Notes: a model not told the origin generated them from the sequence alone. A DNA stretch of 64,000 nt from Psychrobacter glacincola (GCF_904846075.1 NZ_CAJGZH010000002.1:620001-684000), one strand, 5' to 3'; numbered from the stretch's first letter, positions 18,452 through 27,948 are shown. A program made the numbers and translations.

Positions 18452-20638
18452 ATGATTAAAAGAATATTGTTAATACTGTTAATATTAATATTGGCAGCAA
18501 GCTTTTTCTACTTTGACCTCAATCAATTACTGACGCTTGACGGCTTAAAAGGCTCGATGGCGCAATTTAACGACTATAAAACGCAATCACCATTATTGAT
18601 TATCGGTGGATTCTTTTTACTTTATGTCGTCGTCACCGCTCTATCCTTACCGGGTGCCGCTATTTTAACCTTGGCAGCTGGCGCATTATTTGGTTTATGG
18701 CAAGGCTTGTTGGTCGCCTCATTTGCCTCCAGTATTGGTGCGACACTCGCCTTTTTAACCTCACGTTATTTACTGCGTGATACGATTAAACAGCGCTTTC
18801 CTGAGCGCTTAGCAGCCATTGATGCTGGCGTTGAAAAAGAAGGCGGATTTTACTTATTTACCCTACGCTTAGTGCCGATATTTCCTTTCTTTTTGATTAA
18901 TTTACTCATGGGCGTCACCGCGATTAAAGCGAGGACATTCTACTGGGTAAGCCAAATCGGTATGCTCGCTGGCACCTTCGTATATGTCAATGCAGGTACG
19001 CAATTGGCGCAAATCGACAGTTTGTCGGGGATTTTATCGTTTAATTTGATTGTCTCATTTGCGTTGTTAGGTTTCTTCCCATTAATCGCAAAAGGCATAT
19101 TAAATATGCTAAAAAAACGCCGCGTCTATAAAAACTATAGCAAACCTAAAAAATTCGACCGTAATATGATTGTGATTGGCGCAGGTGCTGGCGGGCTAGT
19201 CACTAGCTATATCGCGGCGACCGTCCGAGCAAAAGTAACCTTAATCGAAGCGGGCGAGATGGGCGGTGACTGCTTAAACTATGGCTGTGTACCCAGTAAA
19301 GCCCTCATTAAAAGCGCAAAAGTGGCAGAACAAATGCGCCATGCTGAGCGTTACGGCTTGGAAAATACCCCACCAGAATTTTCATTTAAGAACGTCATGA
19401 CCCGCATCCATCAAGTTATCGCTGACATCGCGCCAAATGATAGCGTCGAGCGTTATACGGACTTGGGTGTCGAAGTATTAAAAGGCTATGCCAAACTCAT
19501 CGATCCGTGGACAGTAGAGATTGCGCTAAACGATGGCGGCACGCAAACACTCACCGCACGTTCCATCGTTATCGCTACTGGTGCGCGCCCATTTATCCCA
19601 GATTTGCCGGGTTTGGAAGAAACCGGCTATGTGACCAGCGACACCATATGGAATAAATTTGCCGAATTAGAAGCAGCGCCGAAAAAGCTGGTCGTACTTG
19701 GTGGTGGGCCAATTGGCTCTGAGCTGGCGCAAGCCTTTGCCCGCTTAGGCTCCGATGTGACCCAGATCGAAAGAGGCGCGCGTCTTATGAAAAAAGAAGA
19801 CGTGGAAGTCTCTGAATTTGCACAGAAAGTCCTCGTTGAGAGCGGCGTAAATGTCTTAACCTCGCATCGAGCGATTCGTTGTGAAGCGCGCGATGGTAAA
19901 AAGTTCATTATCGTTGAAGCGCAAGGCGGCCGTACCGTTAAGCAAGACCGTCAAAACAAGCAAGAAATCGCGATTGAATATGACGAATTGCTTTGTGCCG
20001 TTGGACGTAGTGCCCGCTTAGAAGGTTATGGTCTTGAAGATTTGGGCATCGAAACGGAGCGTACCATCGAGACGGATGACTACCTAGAAACCCTTTACCC
20101 CAATATGTACGCCGCAGGTGATGTCGTCGGCCCTTATCAATTTACTCATGTGGCTTCCCATCAGGCATGGTACGCTGCCGTAAACGGTTTATTTGGACAT
20201 TTAAAGAAGTTTAAAGTAGATTACCGTGTGATTCCGTGGACAACCTTTATCGATCCAGAAGTCGCACGCGTGGGCTTAAATGAGCAAGAAGCTATCGAAA
20301 AAGGTATCGATTTTGAGATTACCCGCTACGACTTTAAAGATTTAGATCGCGCGGTGACGGAAAGTGCCAATCATGGTTTTATCAAAGTCATTACCTCTAA
20401 AGGTAAAGATAAAATACTTGGCGTGACCATCGTCGCTGAACATGCTGGTGATTTAATGCCGGAATTTATATTAGCGATGAAACATGGCTTAGGTCTGAAT
20501 AAAATACTCGGCACCATTCATATGTATCCCACATGGGCAGAGGCTAATAAGTACGCTGCTGGTGAATGGAAGCGCAATCATGCGCCCGAAACGGTATTAA
20601 ACTGGCTTGAGAAATACCATACATGGCGTCGAGGTTAG
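18452..20638 (+). CDS. TVP38/TMEM64 membrane domain fused to a FAD-dependent disulfide oxidoreductase
   Basis: The 728-residue protein has an N-terminal TVP38/TMEM64 (SNARE-associated) domain with about six membrane segments (residues 1-215: 'SLPGAAILTLAAGALFGLWQG', 'LRLVPIFPFFLINLLMGVT') and a C-terminal pyridine nucleotide-disulfide oxidoreductase starting at 'MIVIGAGAGGLVTS' (~230). The redox-active pair is in 'GGDCLNYGCVPSKAL' (Cys ~273/278); a second dinucleotide fold 'VVLGGGPIGSELAQAFARLG' follows; the C-terminal interface has 'HMYPTWAE', where lipoamide dehydrogenase has a catalytic His in HPT. The Tyr there, as in mercuric-reductase-like relatives, argues against a lipoamide substrate. 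It presumably couples a membrane event or quinone pool to NAD(P)H. Substrate unknown. Confidence 0.85.
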   Translation: MIKRILLILLILILAASFFYFDLNQLLTLDGLKGSMAQFNDYKTQSPLLIIGGFFLLYVVVTALSLPGAAILTLAAGALFGLWQGLLVASFASSIGATLAFLTSRYLLRDTIKQRFPERLAAIDAGVEKEGGFYLFTLRLVPIFPFFLINLLMGVTAIKARTFYWVSQIGMLAGTFVYVNAGTQLAQIDSLSGILSFNLIVSFALLGFFPLIAKGILNMLKKRRVYKNYSKPKKFDRNMIVIGAGAGGLVTSYIAATVRAKVTLIEAGEMGGDCLNYGCVPSKALIKSAKVAEQMRHAERYGLENTPPEFSFKNVMTRIHQVIADIAPNDSVERYTDLGVEVLKGYAKLIDPWTVEIALNDGGTQTLTARSIVIATGARPFIPDLPGLEETGYVTSDTIWNKFAELEAAPKKLVVLGGGPIGSELAQAFARLGSDVTQIERGARLMKKEDVEVSEFAQKVLVESGVNVLTSHRAIRCEARDGKKFIIVEAQGGRTVKQDRQNKQEIAIEYDELLCAVGRSARLEGYGLEDLGIETERTIETDDYLETLYPNMYAAGDVVGPYQFTHVASHQAWYAAVNGLFGHLKKFKVDYRVIPWTTFIDPEVARVGLNEQEAIEKGIDFEITRYDFKDLDRAVTESANHGFIKVITSKGKDKILGVTIVAEHAGDLMPEFILAMKHGLGLNKILGTIHMYPTWAEANKYAAGEWKRNHAPETVLNWLEKYHTWRRG

Positions 20639-20696
20639 TTGAATTTTTATTCACTGCGCTAAAAACATATAGTCGATGCACTCTAAAAAGAGCATA

Positions 20697-20779
20697 GCGC
20701 TACTGGGATGCTGTCTTTAAATGTAGGTTGCGCAGCCTCTGGGAAAGCAGCACGCAAGTAAAATTTATACCAGTAGCGC
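20697..20779. repeat. Spaced inverted repeat in intergenic DNA
   Basis: GCGCTACTGG (20697-20706) and CCAGTAGCGC (20770-20779) are perfect 10-bp inverted arms around 63 bp containing a further imperfect pair, TGCGCAGCCT and GCAGCACGCA. The segment lies in the 200-bp gap before the ynjB-like gene. It could fold as a structured leader or terminator, or be a small repetitive element. Confidence 0.45.
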
Positions 20780-20838
20780 GTTTAAATTTATATAACAGTT
20801 TATTTTCAACTGACTATATCATCATAACGGAAACTTAA

Positions 20839-22158
20839 ATGTACGTTATTAAATCTTTACCAGCTATGCCAACGCTAAAATATCTCACGCGATATAGCAC
20901 ATATGCTGTAGTGCTTAGCATTTGTGCAGTTATTTCTTCAAGCATATCCGCCAGCACCGCCTCCTCCACTACCGTTGCTAGTGCAGCAGAGTCCTCGTAT
21001 TGGCAGCAGATTGAGGCGCAAGGTCAAAACCAAGACGTCTATTTCTATGCATGGGGCGGTGACCCGCAGATAAATGCCTATCTACAGTGGGCCGCAGAAG
21101 AAGTGAATGTCAAATATAATATTAATATGGTTCATGTCAAATTGAGTGACACCAGTGAAGCCGTCAGTCGCGTACTCGCAGAAAAGTCTGCCAACAACAA
21201 TGATAAAGGCAGCGTGGATCTCATCTGGATAAATGGTGCCAATTTTGCCACCATGAGTGAGAATTCATTATTACTCAAACAATGGGCGAATAAGCTCCCT
21301 AACTTTGCGTTGACCGACCCAGAGAACAATCCTGCGGTTAACTTTGATTTTGGTGTGCCGACCAACGGCATGGAAGCGCCATGGGGACAAGCTTCGTTGA
21401 CTTTTTATTACGACAGTTTATCAACTGACAAGCCACCAACCACCTTAAATGAGCTAGTCAATTGGACAGCGCAAAACCCCGGGCGTTTTAGCTATCCAAA
21501 GCCACCTGACTTTTTAGGAATGAGCTTTTTAAAATATGCCTTAGTCATGCTGCACGAAAATCAGGATGCTAAGACAGGCAAAAACATCAAGGCACAGCTC
21601 AACCTGCCAGCCACTGAGCAAAATACAGATATGGTATTAGCCCCTTTATGGGAATTTTTAGATGACTTACATCCCACTCTATGGCGTAAGGGTGAGCAAT
21701 TTGTGCAAACGGGCGCACACATGCGGCGCTTGGTCGATGATACCGAGCTGAGTCTGGCCTTTACTTTTTCTGCACCTGAAGTACCAGCGGCCGTGCAGCG
21801 TTATGATTTACCCCAGAGTATTCGTAGCTATGCCATGAGCGATGGCAGCTTAAGTAACACCCATTTTGTGACCATTCCTTATAACGCCAGTCACCAGCAA
21901 GCTGCGCAGCTAGTAGCAAACTTTTTAATGAGCCCAGAAGCACAGGCCAAAAAGCAAACCCCTGATATATGGGGTGATAAAACCGTACTCGTTCCCTCTA
22001 CGCTCAATCCTGAACAACAAGCGCTATTTAAAGAAAATAAACCACACCCTAGCGCCCTGCCCTTTGATAGCATCAAACGTACCGTGAGTGAACCACATCC
22101 AAGCTGGGTTGATGCCATTATGCAAGGCTGGCAAGCGCGTTATGGGGTTAGCCCATGA
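20839..22158 (+). CDS. ynjB: ABC transporter substrate-binding protein, YnjB-like
   Basis: A 439-residue secreted binding protein: signal peptide about residues 12-40 with Ala/Ser-rich cleavage region, then a mature domain with 'DVYFYAWGGDPQINAYLQW' and 'VDLIWINGANFATM', characteristic of the COG4134/YnjB group. The downstream permease start overlaps its stop by four bases (ATGA), so the two are translationally coupled. The family's substrate is not firmly known; thiamine-like or sulfur/iron-type solutes have been proposed by similarity. GGAAA before ATG 20839 supports the start. Confidence 0.85.
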   Translation: MYVIKSLPAMPTLKYLTRYSTYAVVLSICAVISSSISASTASSTTVASAAESSYWQQIEAQGQNQDVYFYAWGGDPQINAYLQWAAEEVNVKYNINMVHVKLSDTSEAVSRVLAEKSANNNDKGSVDLIWINGANFATMSENSLLLKQWANKLPNFALTDPENNPAVNFDFGVPTNGMEAPWGQASLTFYYDSLSTDKPPTTLNELVNWTAQNPGRFSYPKPPDFLGMSFLKYALVMLHENQDAKTGKNIKAQLNLPATEQNTDMVLAPLWEFLDDLHPTLWRKGEQFVQTGAHMRRLVDDTELSLAFTFSAPEVPAAVQRYDLPQSIRSYAMSDGSLSNTHFVTIPYNASHQQAAQLVANFLMSPEAQAKKQTPDIWGDKTVLVPSTLNPEQQALFKENKPHPSALPFDSIKRTVSEPHPSWVDAIMQGWQARYGVSP

Positions 22159-23942
22159 GTAAAAATACTAATAATAAAACGGCAAAAGAAAAAGTCCATT
22201 CTGCAACAATTACTGGCATAACCGCGCCTTATAAAACAGATCTATTTACGCGTATCGTCTCCTTGAGTCCGACATTTTTACTGCTGCTACTGATATTACC
22301 GGTACTCGGTGGTTTGGTGTGCGTGCTGTTGCCTGCCTTTAGCTGGGTGCCTGCACTTGAGCAAACGACTGTTAGTCTACAAGGCTTTCATGATCTTTGG
22401 CAGACGCCTGGTCTTACTCAAATGGTCGCTTTAAGCATCGCTACTGGATTAATCAGCACGCTATTCGCTTTTGTCATGACCTTAATGATTTTGGCGGCTT
22501 TTTTTAATAGCGTTTGGCTGACTCGTATTGAGCGTTTGCTGAGTCCAATCTTAGTCATTCCTCATGCAGCGGCAGCCATAGCGGTTGGTTTTTTAATTGC
22601 GCCTTCTGGTATGTTTTCACGCCTTATATCACCATGGCTAAGTGGCTGGGAATTGGCTCCAGACGGTATATTTCCACATGATCCCTACGGTATCAGTATT
22701 ATCTTGGGTTTAACCTTAAAAGAACTGCCATTTTTATTACTCATGGCACTAGGCGCTTTGGCACAACCTGAGCTTGGTAAAAAGCTACGTCAGCAGTATA
22801 AAGTCGCGCTAAATCTCGGCTATTACCCCATTACTGCCTTTTTTAAAGCCGTACTTCCTGTCCTCTATCCTTTTTTACGTTTGCCTATCTTAGCCGTGCT
22901 TGCCTATGCCAGTGCCAGTGTCGAGATGCCATTGATACTCGGTCCAAACACGCCGCCAACACTGGCGGTCACCATCATGCAATGGTTTAACGATGTTGAT
23001 TTAAACTTACGTATAAAAGCCTCGGCGGGCGCGTTATTACAGCTCGCTTTGACGGGTAGTTTAATCGCCTTGTGGCTTGGTAGCGAGAGAGCGATAAAAA
23101 ATTGCTTTAATCGCACGTTGGTCAATGGCAAGCGCCACTATGCCGATGCATTATGGCAAAAAATTACCGCAGCATTGACCACTGTGGTGATTGGCTTTAT
23201 TTTGCTGGCGCTCATTGGTCTGGTCATGTGGTCAGTAGCTGGTTTTTGGCGCTTTCCAGCCGTATTGCCAGAACAGTTGGTGTTATTACATTTTCAAAGT
23301 GCCTTTACGCAAATGAGCACGCCATTATTTAATACCATTACGATTGGTATCGTGAGTACCGTATTTGCCATTGTGCTGACATTATTATGTTTGGAAGCTG
23401 AGCAATTAAGTCAAAAACCACTTTCAACATTTACCAGTTTAATTATCTATTTGCCGCTGTTAGTGCCGAGCATTGCTTTTTTATTTGGCTTAGTATGGCT
23501 ACAGCAACTGGTGAATAACCAAACAGCGTTTTTTAATGTGGCATTTACCCATCTGCTCTTTGTGCTGCCCTATGTGTTTTTATCGCTTGCCAGCAGTTAT
23601 CGACGTCTAGACCCTCGTTTTGCTCATGTAGCGGCAAGCCTTGGTGCAACGCCAGCCAAAGTATTTTTGCAGGTGAAATTACCACAACTGTTTGCGCCAT
23701 TATTAATAGCCATTGCTCTTGGTTTAGCGATTAGCTTTGGTCAATACTTACCGACATTATTGGCAGGTGGCGGACGAATCGCCACCATAACCACAGAAGC
23801 CGTAACCCTCGCTAATGGTGCCAGTAGACGCACCAGTGCAGTGTATGCCATTATCCAAATGGCGCTACCCTTAGTTGGTTTTATATTGGCTTGGATATTG
23901 CCAAAGTACTTCTTTAAAAGTGATAAAAATAGCAGCCGTTAA
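22155..23942 (+). CDS. ynjC: ABC transporter permease, YnjC-like (two fused permease halves)
   Basis: At 595 residues this inner-membrane protein contains two binding-protein-dependent permease domains in tandem with about twelve transmembrane helices. The two EAA-type cytoplasmic loops are visible as 'KKLRQQYKVALNLGYYPITA' (first half) and 'HVAASLGATPAKVFLQVKLP' (second half). The start overlaps the ynjB-like stop. It forms the channel of the YnjBCD importer. Confidence 0.86.
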   Translation: MSKNTNNKTAKEKVHSATITGITAPYKTDLFTRIVSLSPTFLLLLLILPVLGGLVCVLLPAFSWVPALEQTTVSLQGFHDLWQTPGLTQMVALSIATGLISTLFAFVMTLMILAAFFNSVWLTRIERLLSPILVIPHAAAAIAVGFLIAPSGMFSRLISPWLSGWELAPDGIFPHDPYGISIILGLTLKELPFLLLMALGALAQPELGKKLRQQYKVALNLGYYPITAFFKAVLPVLYPFLRLPILAVLAYASASVEMPLILGPNTPPTLAVTIMQWFNDVDLNLRIKASAGALLQLALTGSLIALWLGSERAIKNCFNRTLVNGKRHYADALWQKITAALTTVVIGFILLALIGLVMWSVAGFWRFPAVLPEQLVLLHFQSAFTQMSTPLFNTITIGIVSTVFAIVLTLLCLEAEQLSQKPLSTFTSLIIYLPLLVPSIAFLFGLVWLQQLVNNQTAFFNVAFTHLLFVLPYVFLSLASSYRRLDPRFAHVAASLGATPAKVFLQVKLPQLFAPLLIAIALGLAISFGQYLPTLLAGGGRIATITTEAVTLANGASRRTSAVYAIIQMALPLVGFILAWILPKYFFKSDKNSSR

Positions 23943-24041
23943 AACGTTTTTTAAAATATATTCGTTTTGAAGAGCATTGATTCTAAATAGCACTAATTTT
24001 GAAAATACCTAATAATAAAAACGCAAAGAAAAGGGCTCTTG

Positions 24042-24698
24042 ATGCAATCCTCTTTACAGATAAAAGACTTACAGTTATATCGACAAGGCGAGCTATTACT
24101 GAGCCTAGATGAGCAGATTGCTGGTGGTGAAATACTAACCGTCATGGGTCCGTCTGGTAGTGGTAAATCGAGCTTGTTGAACTGGCTCACAGGTATATTG
24201 TCAAATGGTTTCACCGCTACTGGTGAGGTTTGGTTAAATGATAAAAATGTAAGTCATTTGCCGACGCACTTGCGTCATATTGGGGTACTGTATCAAGACG
24301 CCCTACTGTTTTCGCATTTATCGGTCGCAGGTAATATTGCTTTTGCGATGCCTCAAGACAATAAGAATAGCGCTGAGAAGCTCAATAAAAAACAGCGCCG
24401 TGAAAAAATAGAGCAGGCACTTGAACAAGTTAGTTTAGCAGGCATGGGAAATCGCCATCCCGATAATTTATCAGGCGGACAACAAGCGCGAGTGGCACTA
24501 CTTAGAACGCTACTGAGCGCACCAAAAGCGATACTACTCGATGAGCCTTTTAGCAAGCTGGATACTCAGCTAAGAGTAGATACGCGGCAACTGGTATTTG
24601 AGCAAATCCGCACTCATAAACTTCCCGCCATCATGGTCACCCACGATTATAGCGATGCCGAGGCCGCAAACGGTAAAGTCATTCATTTAGAACTGTAG
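24042..24698 (+). CDS. ynjD: ABC transporter ATP-binding protein, YnjD-like
   Basis: This ATPase subunit has about 218 residues, with Walker A GPSGSGKSS (~36-44), Q-loop region 'YQDALLF', ABC signature LSGGQQAR and Walker B AILLDEPF followed by 'HDYSDAEAA' with the switch His. ATG 24042 follows AAGGG with good spacing; the TTG three bases upstream is in frame but less likely. It follows the permease by 99 bp in the same direction and energises the importer. Confidence 0.87.
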   Translation: MQSSLQIKDLQLYRQGELLLSLDEQIAGGEILTVMGPSGSGKSSLLNWLTGILSNGFTATGEVWLNDKNVSHLPTHLRHIGVLYQDALLFSHLSVAGNIAFAMPQDNKNSAEKLNKKQRREKIEQALEQVSLAGMGNRHPDNLSGGQQARVALLRTLLSAPKAILLDEPFSKLDTQLRVDTRQLVFEQIRTHKLPAIMVTHDYSDAEAANGKVIHLEL

Positions 24699-24762
24699 TT
24701 TTAGAGTTATCGTTTTATACATAAAGTCTTAAACGTCAAAGCGAAATACAAAAGGCAAGCGC

Positions 24763-25398
24763 ATGCTAGATAAATTTATTACGCCCATGATTAAGCCGAT
24801 ACTAAGCCCTGTCGTCGTTGTCTTGCACAAACGCGGTATTACGGCTGATCAACTCACGGTGGCAGGCTTTTTAATCGGTATGTTAGCGGTGCCGTTACTC
24901 GCATTTGAGCTTTGGTATGGCGCACTGGCAGCCATTGCATTAAATCGTATTTTTGATGGTCTTGATGGCGCTTTAGCCCGTTATGCAAAGCAAAGCTCTA
25001 GCGCAGGCGGCTATTTAGATATTACGCTCGACTTTTTATTTTATGCCGCCATCCCGCTGGGTTTTATATTGGCAAATCCTGAACAGAATGCCATTGCTGG
25101 CGCTTTATTACTCGCGACCTTTATTGGCACAGGCTCTAGCTTCTTAGCGTTTGCCATTGCTGCAGAAAAGTTTACACTGAATAAACCACAGTTTAAATAT
25201 AAAAGCTTTTATTACTTAAACGGTTTGACGGAAGGCACCGAAACCATCGCACTGTTTGTCGCTTTTTGCCTGTGGCCACAGCACTTTGTATTACTCGCTG
25301 GCATCTTTGCCACTGCTTGCGCGATTACGATTTTTACCCGTATCCATGGCGGCTATCATACCCTTAAGCAGCTAGAAATAGATAAAAACAGTATATAA
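24763..25398 (+). CDS. ynjF: CDP-alcohol phosphatidyltransferase family protein, YnjF-like
   Basis: A 211-residue membrane enzyme with about five to six helices and an intact family motif D-x2-D-G-x2-A-R-x8-G-x3-D-x3-D seen in 'DGLDGALARYAKQ' and 'GGYLDITLDF' (residues ~66-92). The family transfers a phosphatidyl group from CDP-diacylglycerol to an alcohol; the acceptor here is unknown. Its place directly after ynjBCD repeats the gene order known in Escherichia coli, minus ynjE. Confidence 0.85.
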   Translation: MLDKFITPMIKPILSPVVVVLHKRGITADQLTVAGFLIGMLAVPLLAFELWYGALAAIALNRIFDGLDGALARYAKQSSSAGGYLDITLDFLFYAAIPLGFILANPEQNAIAGALLLATFIGTGSSFLAFAIAAEKFTLNKPQFKYKSFYYLNGLTEGTETIALFVAFCLWPQHFVLLAGIFATACAITIFTRIHGGYHTLKQLEIDKNSI

Positions 25399-25422
25399 AT
25401 AGAATAAGTTAAGAGGCAGCTA

Positions 25423-26232
25423 ATGACTAACGAAGTATGGTGGCGGCTTGGGTTCTTTTTAAGCATTTTAGTGATTATGATGCTGATAGAATGGCGCATG
25501 CCTGCACGTCAAGCACCGATCAAAAGCAGCAAACGCTGGTTCGCTAACTTTGGCTTGGTTTTTATCTCGTCAGTTATTGCTCGTCTAGCGGTGCCTGTCG
25601 GTCTAACGGCTGTGGCGCTTTATAATCAGCAGCATGGGATTGGTCTATTTAATATCATCAATTTGCCAAGCATTGTCGTCGTCATACTAAGCTTAATATT
25701 GCTCGACATCATCATTTACTGGCAACATCGACTATTTCACCGCGTGCCTATGCTATGGCGTTTACATAAAGTCCATCACGCTGATGCGCATGTTGATGCC
25801 AGCACAGGGCTTAGGTTTCATCCCATTGAAATCATTTTAAGCATTCTAGTAAAGCTCGTTGCCGTCAGCTTATTGGGTGTTCCTGCCATCGCCGTATTGA
25901 TATTTGAGATTGCGTTAAATGGCTTAGCGATATTTAACCATGCCAATATTCGCCTGCCACCTGCGCTTGAAAAACCGCTACGCTTAATATTGATGACGCA
26001 GATTTTGCACCGTATTCACCATAGCCAATGCGTCAGTGAGACCAACTCAAACTATGGTTTTAGTGTCATTTGGTGGGATTGGATTTTTGGTAGTTATAAG
26101 GGTAAAGCAAAGCAGTCTGATAATGAGCTAGATATTGGACTAAAAGAATACCCAGCAGCCAAACAAAATGCTTCGCTATGGGGATTGTTAACCATGCCAT
26201 TTAGCAATAACTTGGTTAAGAAAAACAAATAA
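25423..26232 (+). CDS. Sterol desaturase / fatty acid hydroxylase superfamily protein
   Basis: The 269-residue integral membrane protein has the di-iron histidine motifs HRLFH (~102-106), HKVHH (~115-119) and HRIHHS (~197-201) with a further His at 'RFHP', matching the fatty acid hydroxylase superfamily. The enzyme would hydroxylate or desaturate a lipid using oxygen. It lies 24 bp after the phosphatidyltransferase gene and is probably in the same transcript, suggesting a lipid-modifying role. The substrate is unknown. Confidence 0.83.
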   Translation: MTNEVWWRLGFFLSILVIMMLIEWRMPARQAPIKSSKRWFANFGLVFISSVIARLAVPVGLTAVALYNQQHGIGLFNIINLPSIVVVILSLILLDIIIYWQHRLFHRVPMLWRLHKVHHADAHVDASTGLRFHPIEIILSILVKLVAVSLLGVPAIAVLIFEIALNGLAIFNHANIRLPPALEKPLRLILMTQILHRIHHSQCVSETNSNYGFSVIWWDWIFGSYKGKAKQSDNELDIGLKEYPAAKQNASLWGLLTMPFSNNLVKKNK

Positions 26233-26281
26233 CTGTCGTGATGCCGCCTAGCTTTGAATGTAAGTCAAAGTTACAAACAAC

Positions 26282-26392
26282 TTGAGCATTCACTCAAATA
26301 TTATTTGAACGATTGCTCAAAATGGATTATAGTGGCTGCAGTTGTTGAGCGACTCACGAAAATCTCACTTATTAAATTGAGTATTCACTCAA
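26282..26392. promoter_or_regulatory. Cluster of four TetR-type operator copies
   Basis: Three strong 16-bp palindromes TTGAGCATTCACTCAA (26282), TTGAACGATTGCTCAA (26305) and TTGAGTATTCACTCAA (26377), plus a degenerate copy at 26345, fill the promoter region of the AhpD-like gene at 26471. The 26305 site differs by one base from the site upstream of tetR (28617). Confidence 0.75.
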
Positions 26393-26470
26393 CTATATAA
26401 TAGGTTCTCAAGTTGCTTATACACACTTACTTTTACAACCATTCACTAATAATGATTAAAAGGTTTTAAT

Positions 26471-27025
26471 ATGACTGAATTTACTCTACACGACAAAGAC
26501 ACAGCCCCAGCAGAAAGTAAAGATTTGCTTGATGTATCTATCAAAGCGTTTGGCATGGTACCTAATCTACATGCAGTCATGGCTGAAGCGCCTGGCTTGC
26601 TCGAAGGCTACCAACAGCTACATCAACTGTTTTTAGACAGCAGTTTCGATGATGAGGAAGTCACTGTTGTATGGCAAACCATCAACGTCGAACATGAGTG
26701 CCATTACTGTGTACCCGCTCATACTGGCATCGCCAAAAGCATGAAAGTGGATGACGCAATCACTGATGCATTACGTAATGAGACACCACTACCAACTGCA
26801 AAACTAGAAGCATTACGCGACTTTACGCTATCGGTCGTTCGTGATCGTGGTAATGTGAATGATGATGCAGTGCAAGCGTTCTTAGATGCAGGCTTTACTA
26901 AACGTCAGATTTTGGAAGTGGTTCTTGCTGCGGCTCAAAAGGTGATGAGCAACTACACCAACCATTTGGCCAACACGCCAATCGACAAGCCTTTCCAAAA
27001 GTTTGAATGGCATAAAGCTGTCTAA
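26471..27025 (+). CDS. Carboxymuconolactone decarboxylase / AhpD-like peroxidase-type protein
   Basis: A 184-residue protein with the AhpD-core motif ECHYCVPAH (E-C-x2-C-x3-H, residues ~76-84). Proteins with this motif act as thiol-dependent peroxidases or alkylhydroperoxidase adaptors, and YnjA, encoded next to ynjB in Escherichia coli, belongs to the same group. It is the first gene of an operon with a FrnE-like thiol oxidoreductase. Multiple TetR operator copies precede it. The natural substrate is unknown. Confidence 0.83.
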   Translation: MTEFTLHDKDTAPAESKDLLDVSIKAFGMVPNLHAVMAEAPGLLEGYQQLHQLFLDSSFDDEEVTVVWQTINVEHECHYCVPAHTGIAKSMKVDDAITDALRNETPLPTAKLEALRDFTLSVVRDRGNVNDDAVQAFLDAGFTKRQILEVVLAAAQKVMSNYTNHLANTPIDKPFQKFEWHKAV

Positions 27026-27053
27026 TTATATAAGAACCAAATAAGGAGCCACT

Positions 27054-27707
27054 ATGAGTAATTTAAAAAAGCCATTACGAATAGATATCGTGTCAGACGT
27101 GGTCTGCCCTTGGTGCGCTATCGGCTATAGTCAACTAGCCGAGGCATTAAAACAAACCAACACTCCACACGAGATTCACTGGCATCCATTTGAGTTAAAT
27201 CCTAATACGCCGCACGAAGGACGAAACTATCGTGAGCATATCATGGAGAAGTACGGTACGACTGCTGAGGACATTCAAGAGAACCGAGCTAGAATGACAG
27301 AAGTAGGTGCTGAAGCTGGATTTAATTTTCAGTTTACCGATGACTTTCGTACTTACAATACTTTTAATGCGCATCAGTTGCTGCATTGGGCCGATCAGAA
27401 AGGACGTATACACGAGCTAAAGCAAGCATTGTTCGTCGCACACTTCGTCGATAATCAAAATATATCAGATTATAGTGTGCTTGCCGATGTTGCGGCCGAT
27501 TTTGGACTGGATCGTAGCGAAGCACTAGCGGTCTTAAAAGATCAGCGATTTGCTGCAGCGGTAGAAAAAGAAAAGCAGCATTGGCAGCAACAAGGCATTC
27601 AAAGTGTGCCATCTATGGTTTTCAATGAGCGTCATTTAATTAGCGGTGCTCAAGGCGTTGAAAATTATAAAAGCATATTGCAGCAGTTGGCTGACATGCC
27701 AGACTAA
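27054..27707 (+). CDS. DsbA-family FrnE-like thiol oxidoreductase
   Basis: A 217-residue cytoplasmic thioredoxin-fold protein without signal peptide. The active-site CPWC is at residues 18-21 in 'DVVCPWCAIGYSQL', followed by the FrnE/2-hydroxychromene isomerase-type layout ending 'GIQSVPSMVFNERHLISGAQ' (cis-Pro region) and 'YKSILQQL'. AAGGAG is spaced before ATG 27054, 28 bp after the AhpD-like gene, so both are co-transcribed. The pair suggests a thiol-based response to oxidants or electrophiles. Confidence 0.87.
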   Translation: MSNLKKPLRIDIVSDVVCPWCAIGYSQLAEALKQTNTPHEIHWHPFELNPNTPHEGRNYREHIMEKYGTTAEDIQENRARMTEVGAEAGFNFQFTDDFRTYNTFNAHQLLHWADQKGRIHELKQALFVAHFVDNQNISDYSVLADVAADFGLDRSEALAVLKDQRFAAAVEKEKQHWQQQGIQSVPSMVFNERHLISGAQGVENYKSILQQLADMPD

Positions 27708-27724
27708 ATCATCTGTTGGTGGTT

Positions 27725-27795
27725 GAGTTTTCAAGACTAAGAGTTTTCAAGACTAAGAGTTTTCAAGACTAAGAGTTTTCAAGACTAAGAGTTTT
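27725..27795. repeat. Tandem 16-bp repeat, 4.4 copies
   Basis: GAGTTTTCAAGACTAA is repeated perfectly four times (27725-27788) with a partial fifth copy, right between the FrnE-like stop codon and the terminator. No spacers are present. Confidence 0.9.
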
Positions 27796-27804
27796 AGAAA
27801 AGCT

Positions 27805-27864
27805 AAGGGTTTTAGCGTTACTGTATAGCCCGAGACTATGCAGTAACGCTAAAACCCTTTTTTT
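27805..27864. terminator. Strong rho-independent terminator
   Basis: AAGGGTTTTAGCGTTACTG pairs perfectly with CAGTAACGCTAAAACCCTT over 19 bp around a 17-base loop, followed by seven or more T. It ends the AhpD/FrnE operon and may also act on the convergent tetR transcript. Confidence 0.9.
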
Positions 27865-27948
27865 CATACCAAAAATATCTTAGCAATTAGCCTTACTTAA
27901 TCGGCAATAACCCTTTAGCAGTGCTTATTTGCAAATAGTCAACATGAA

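Noticed and set aside
27725..27795. Possible CRISPR array
   Set aside because: The 16-bp units are contiguous without spacers and no cas genes are present.
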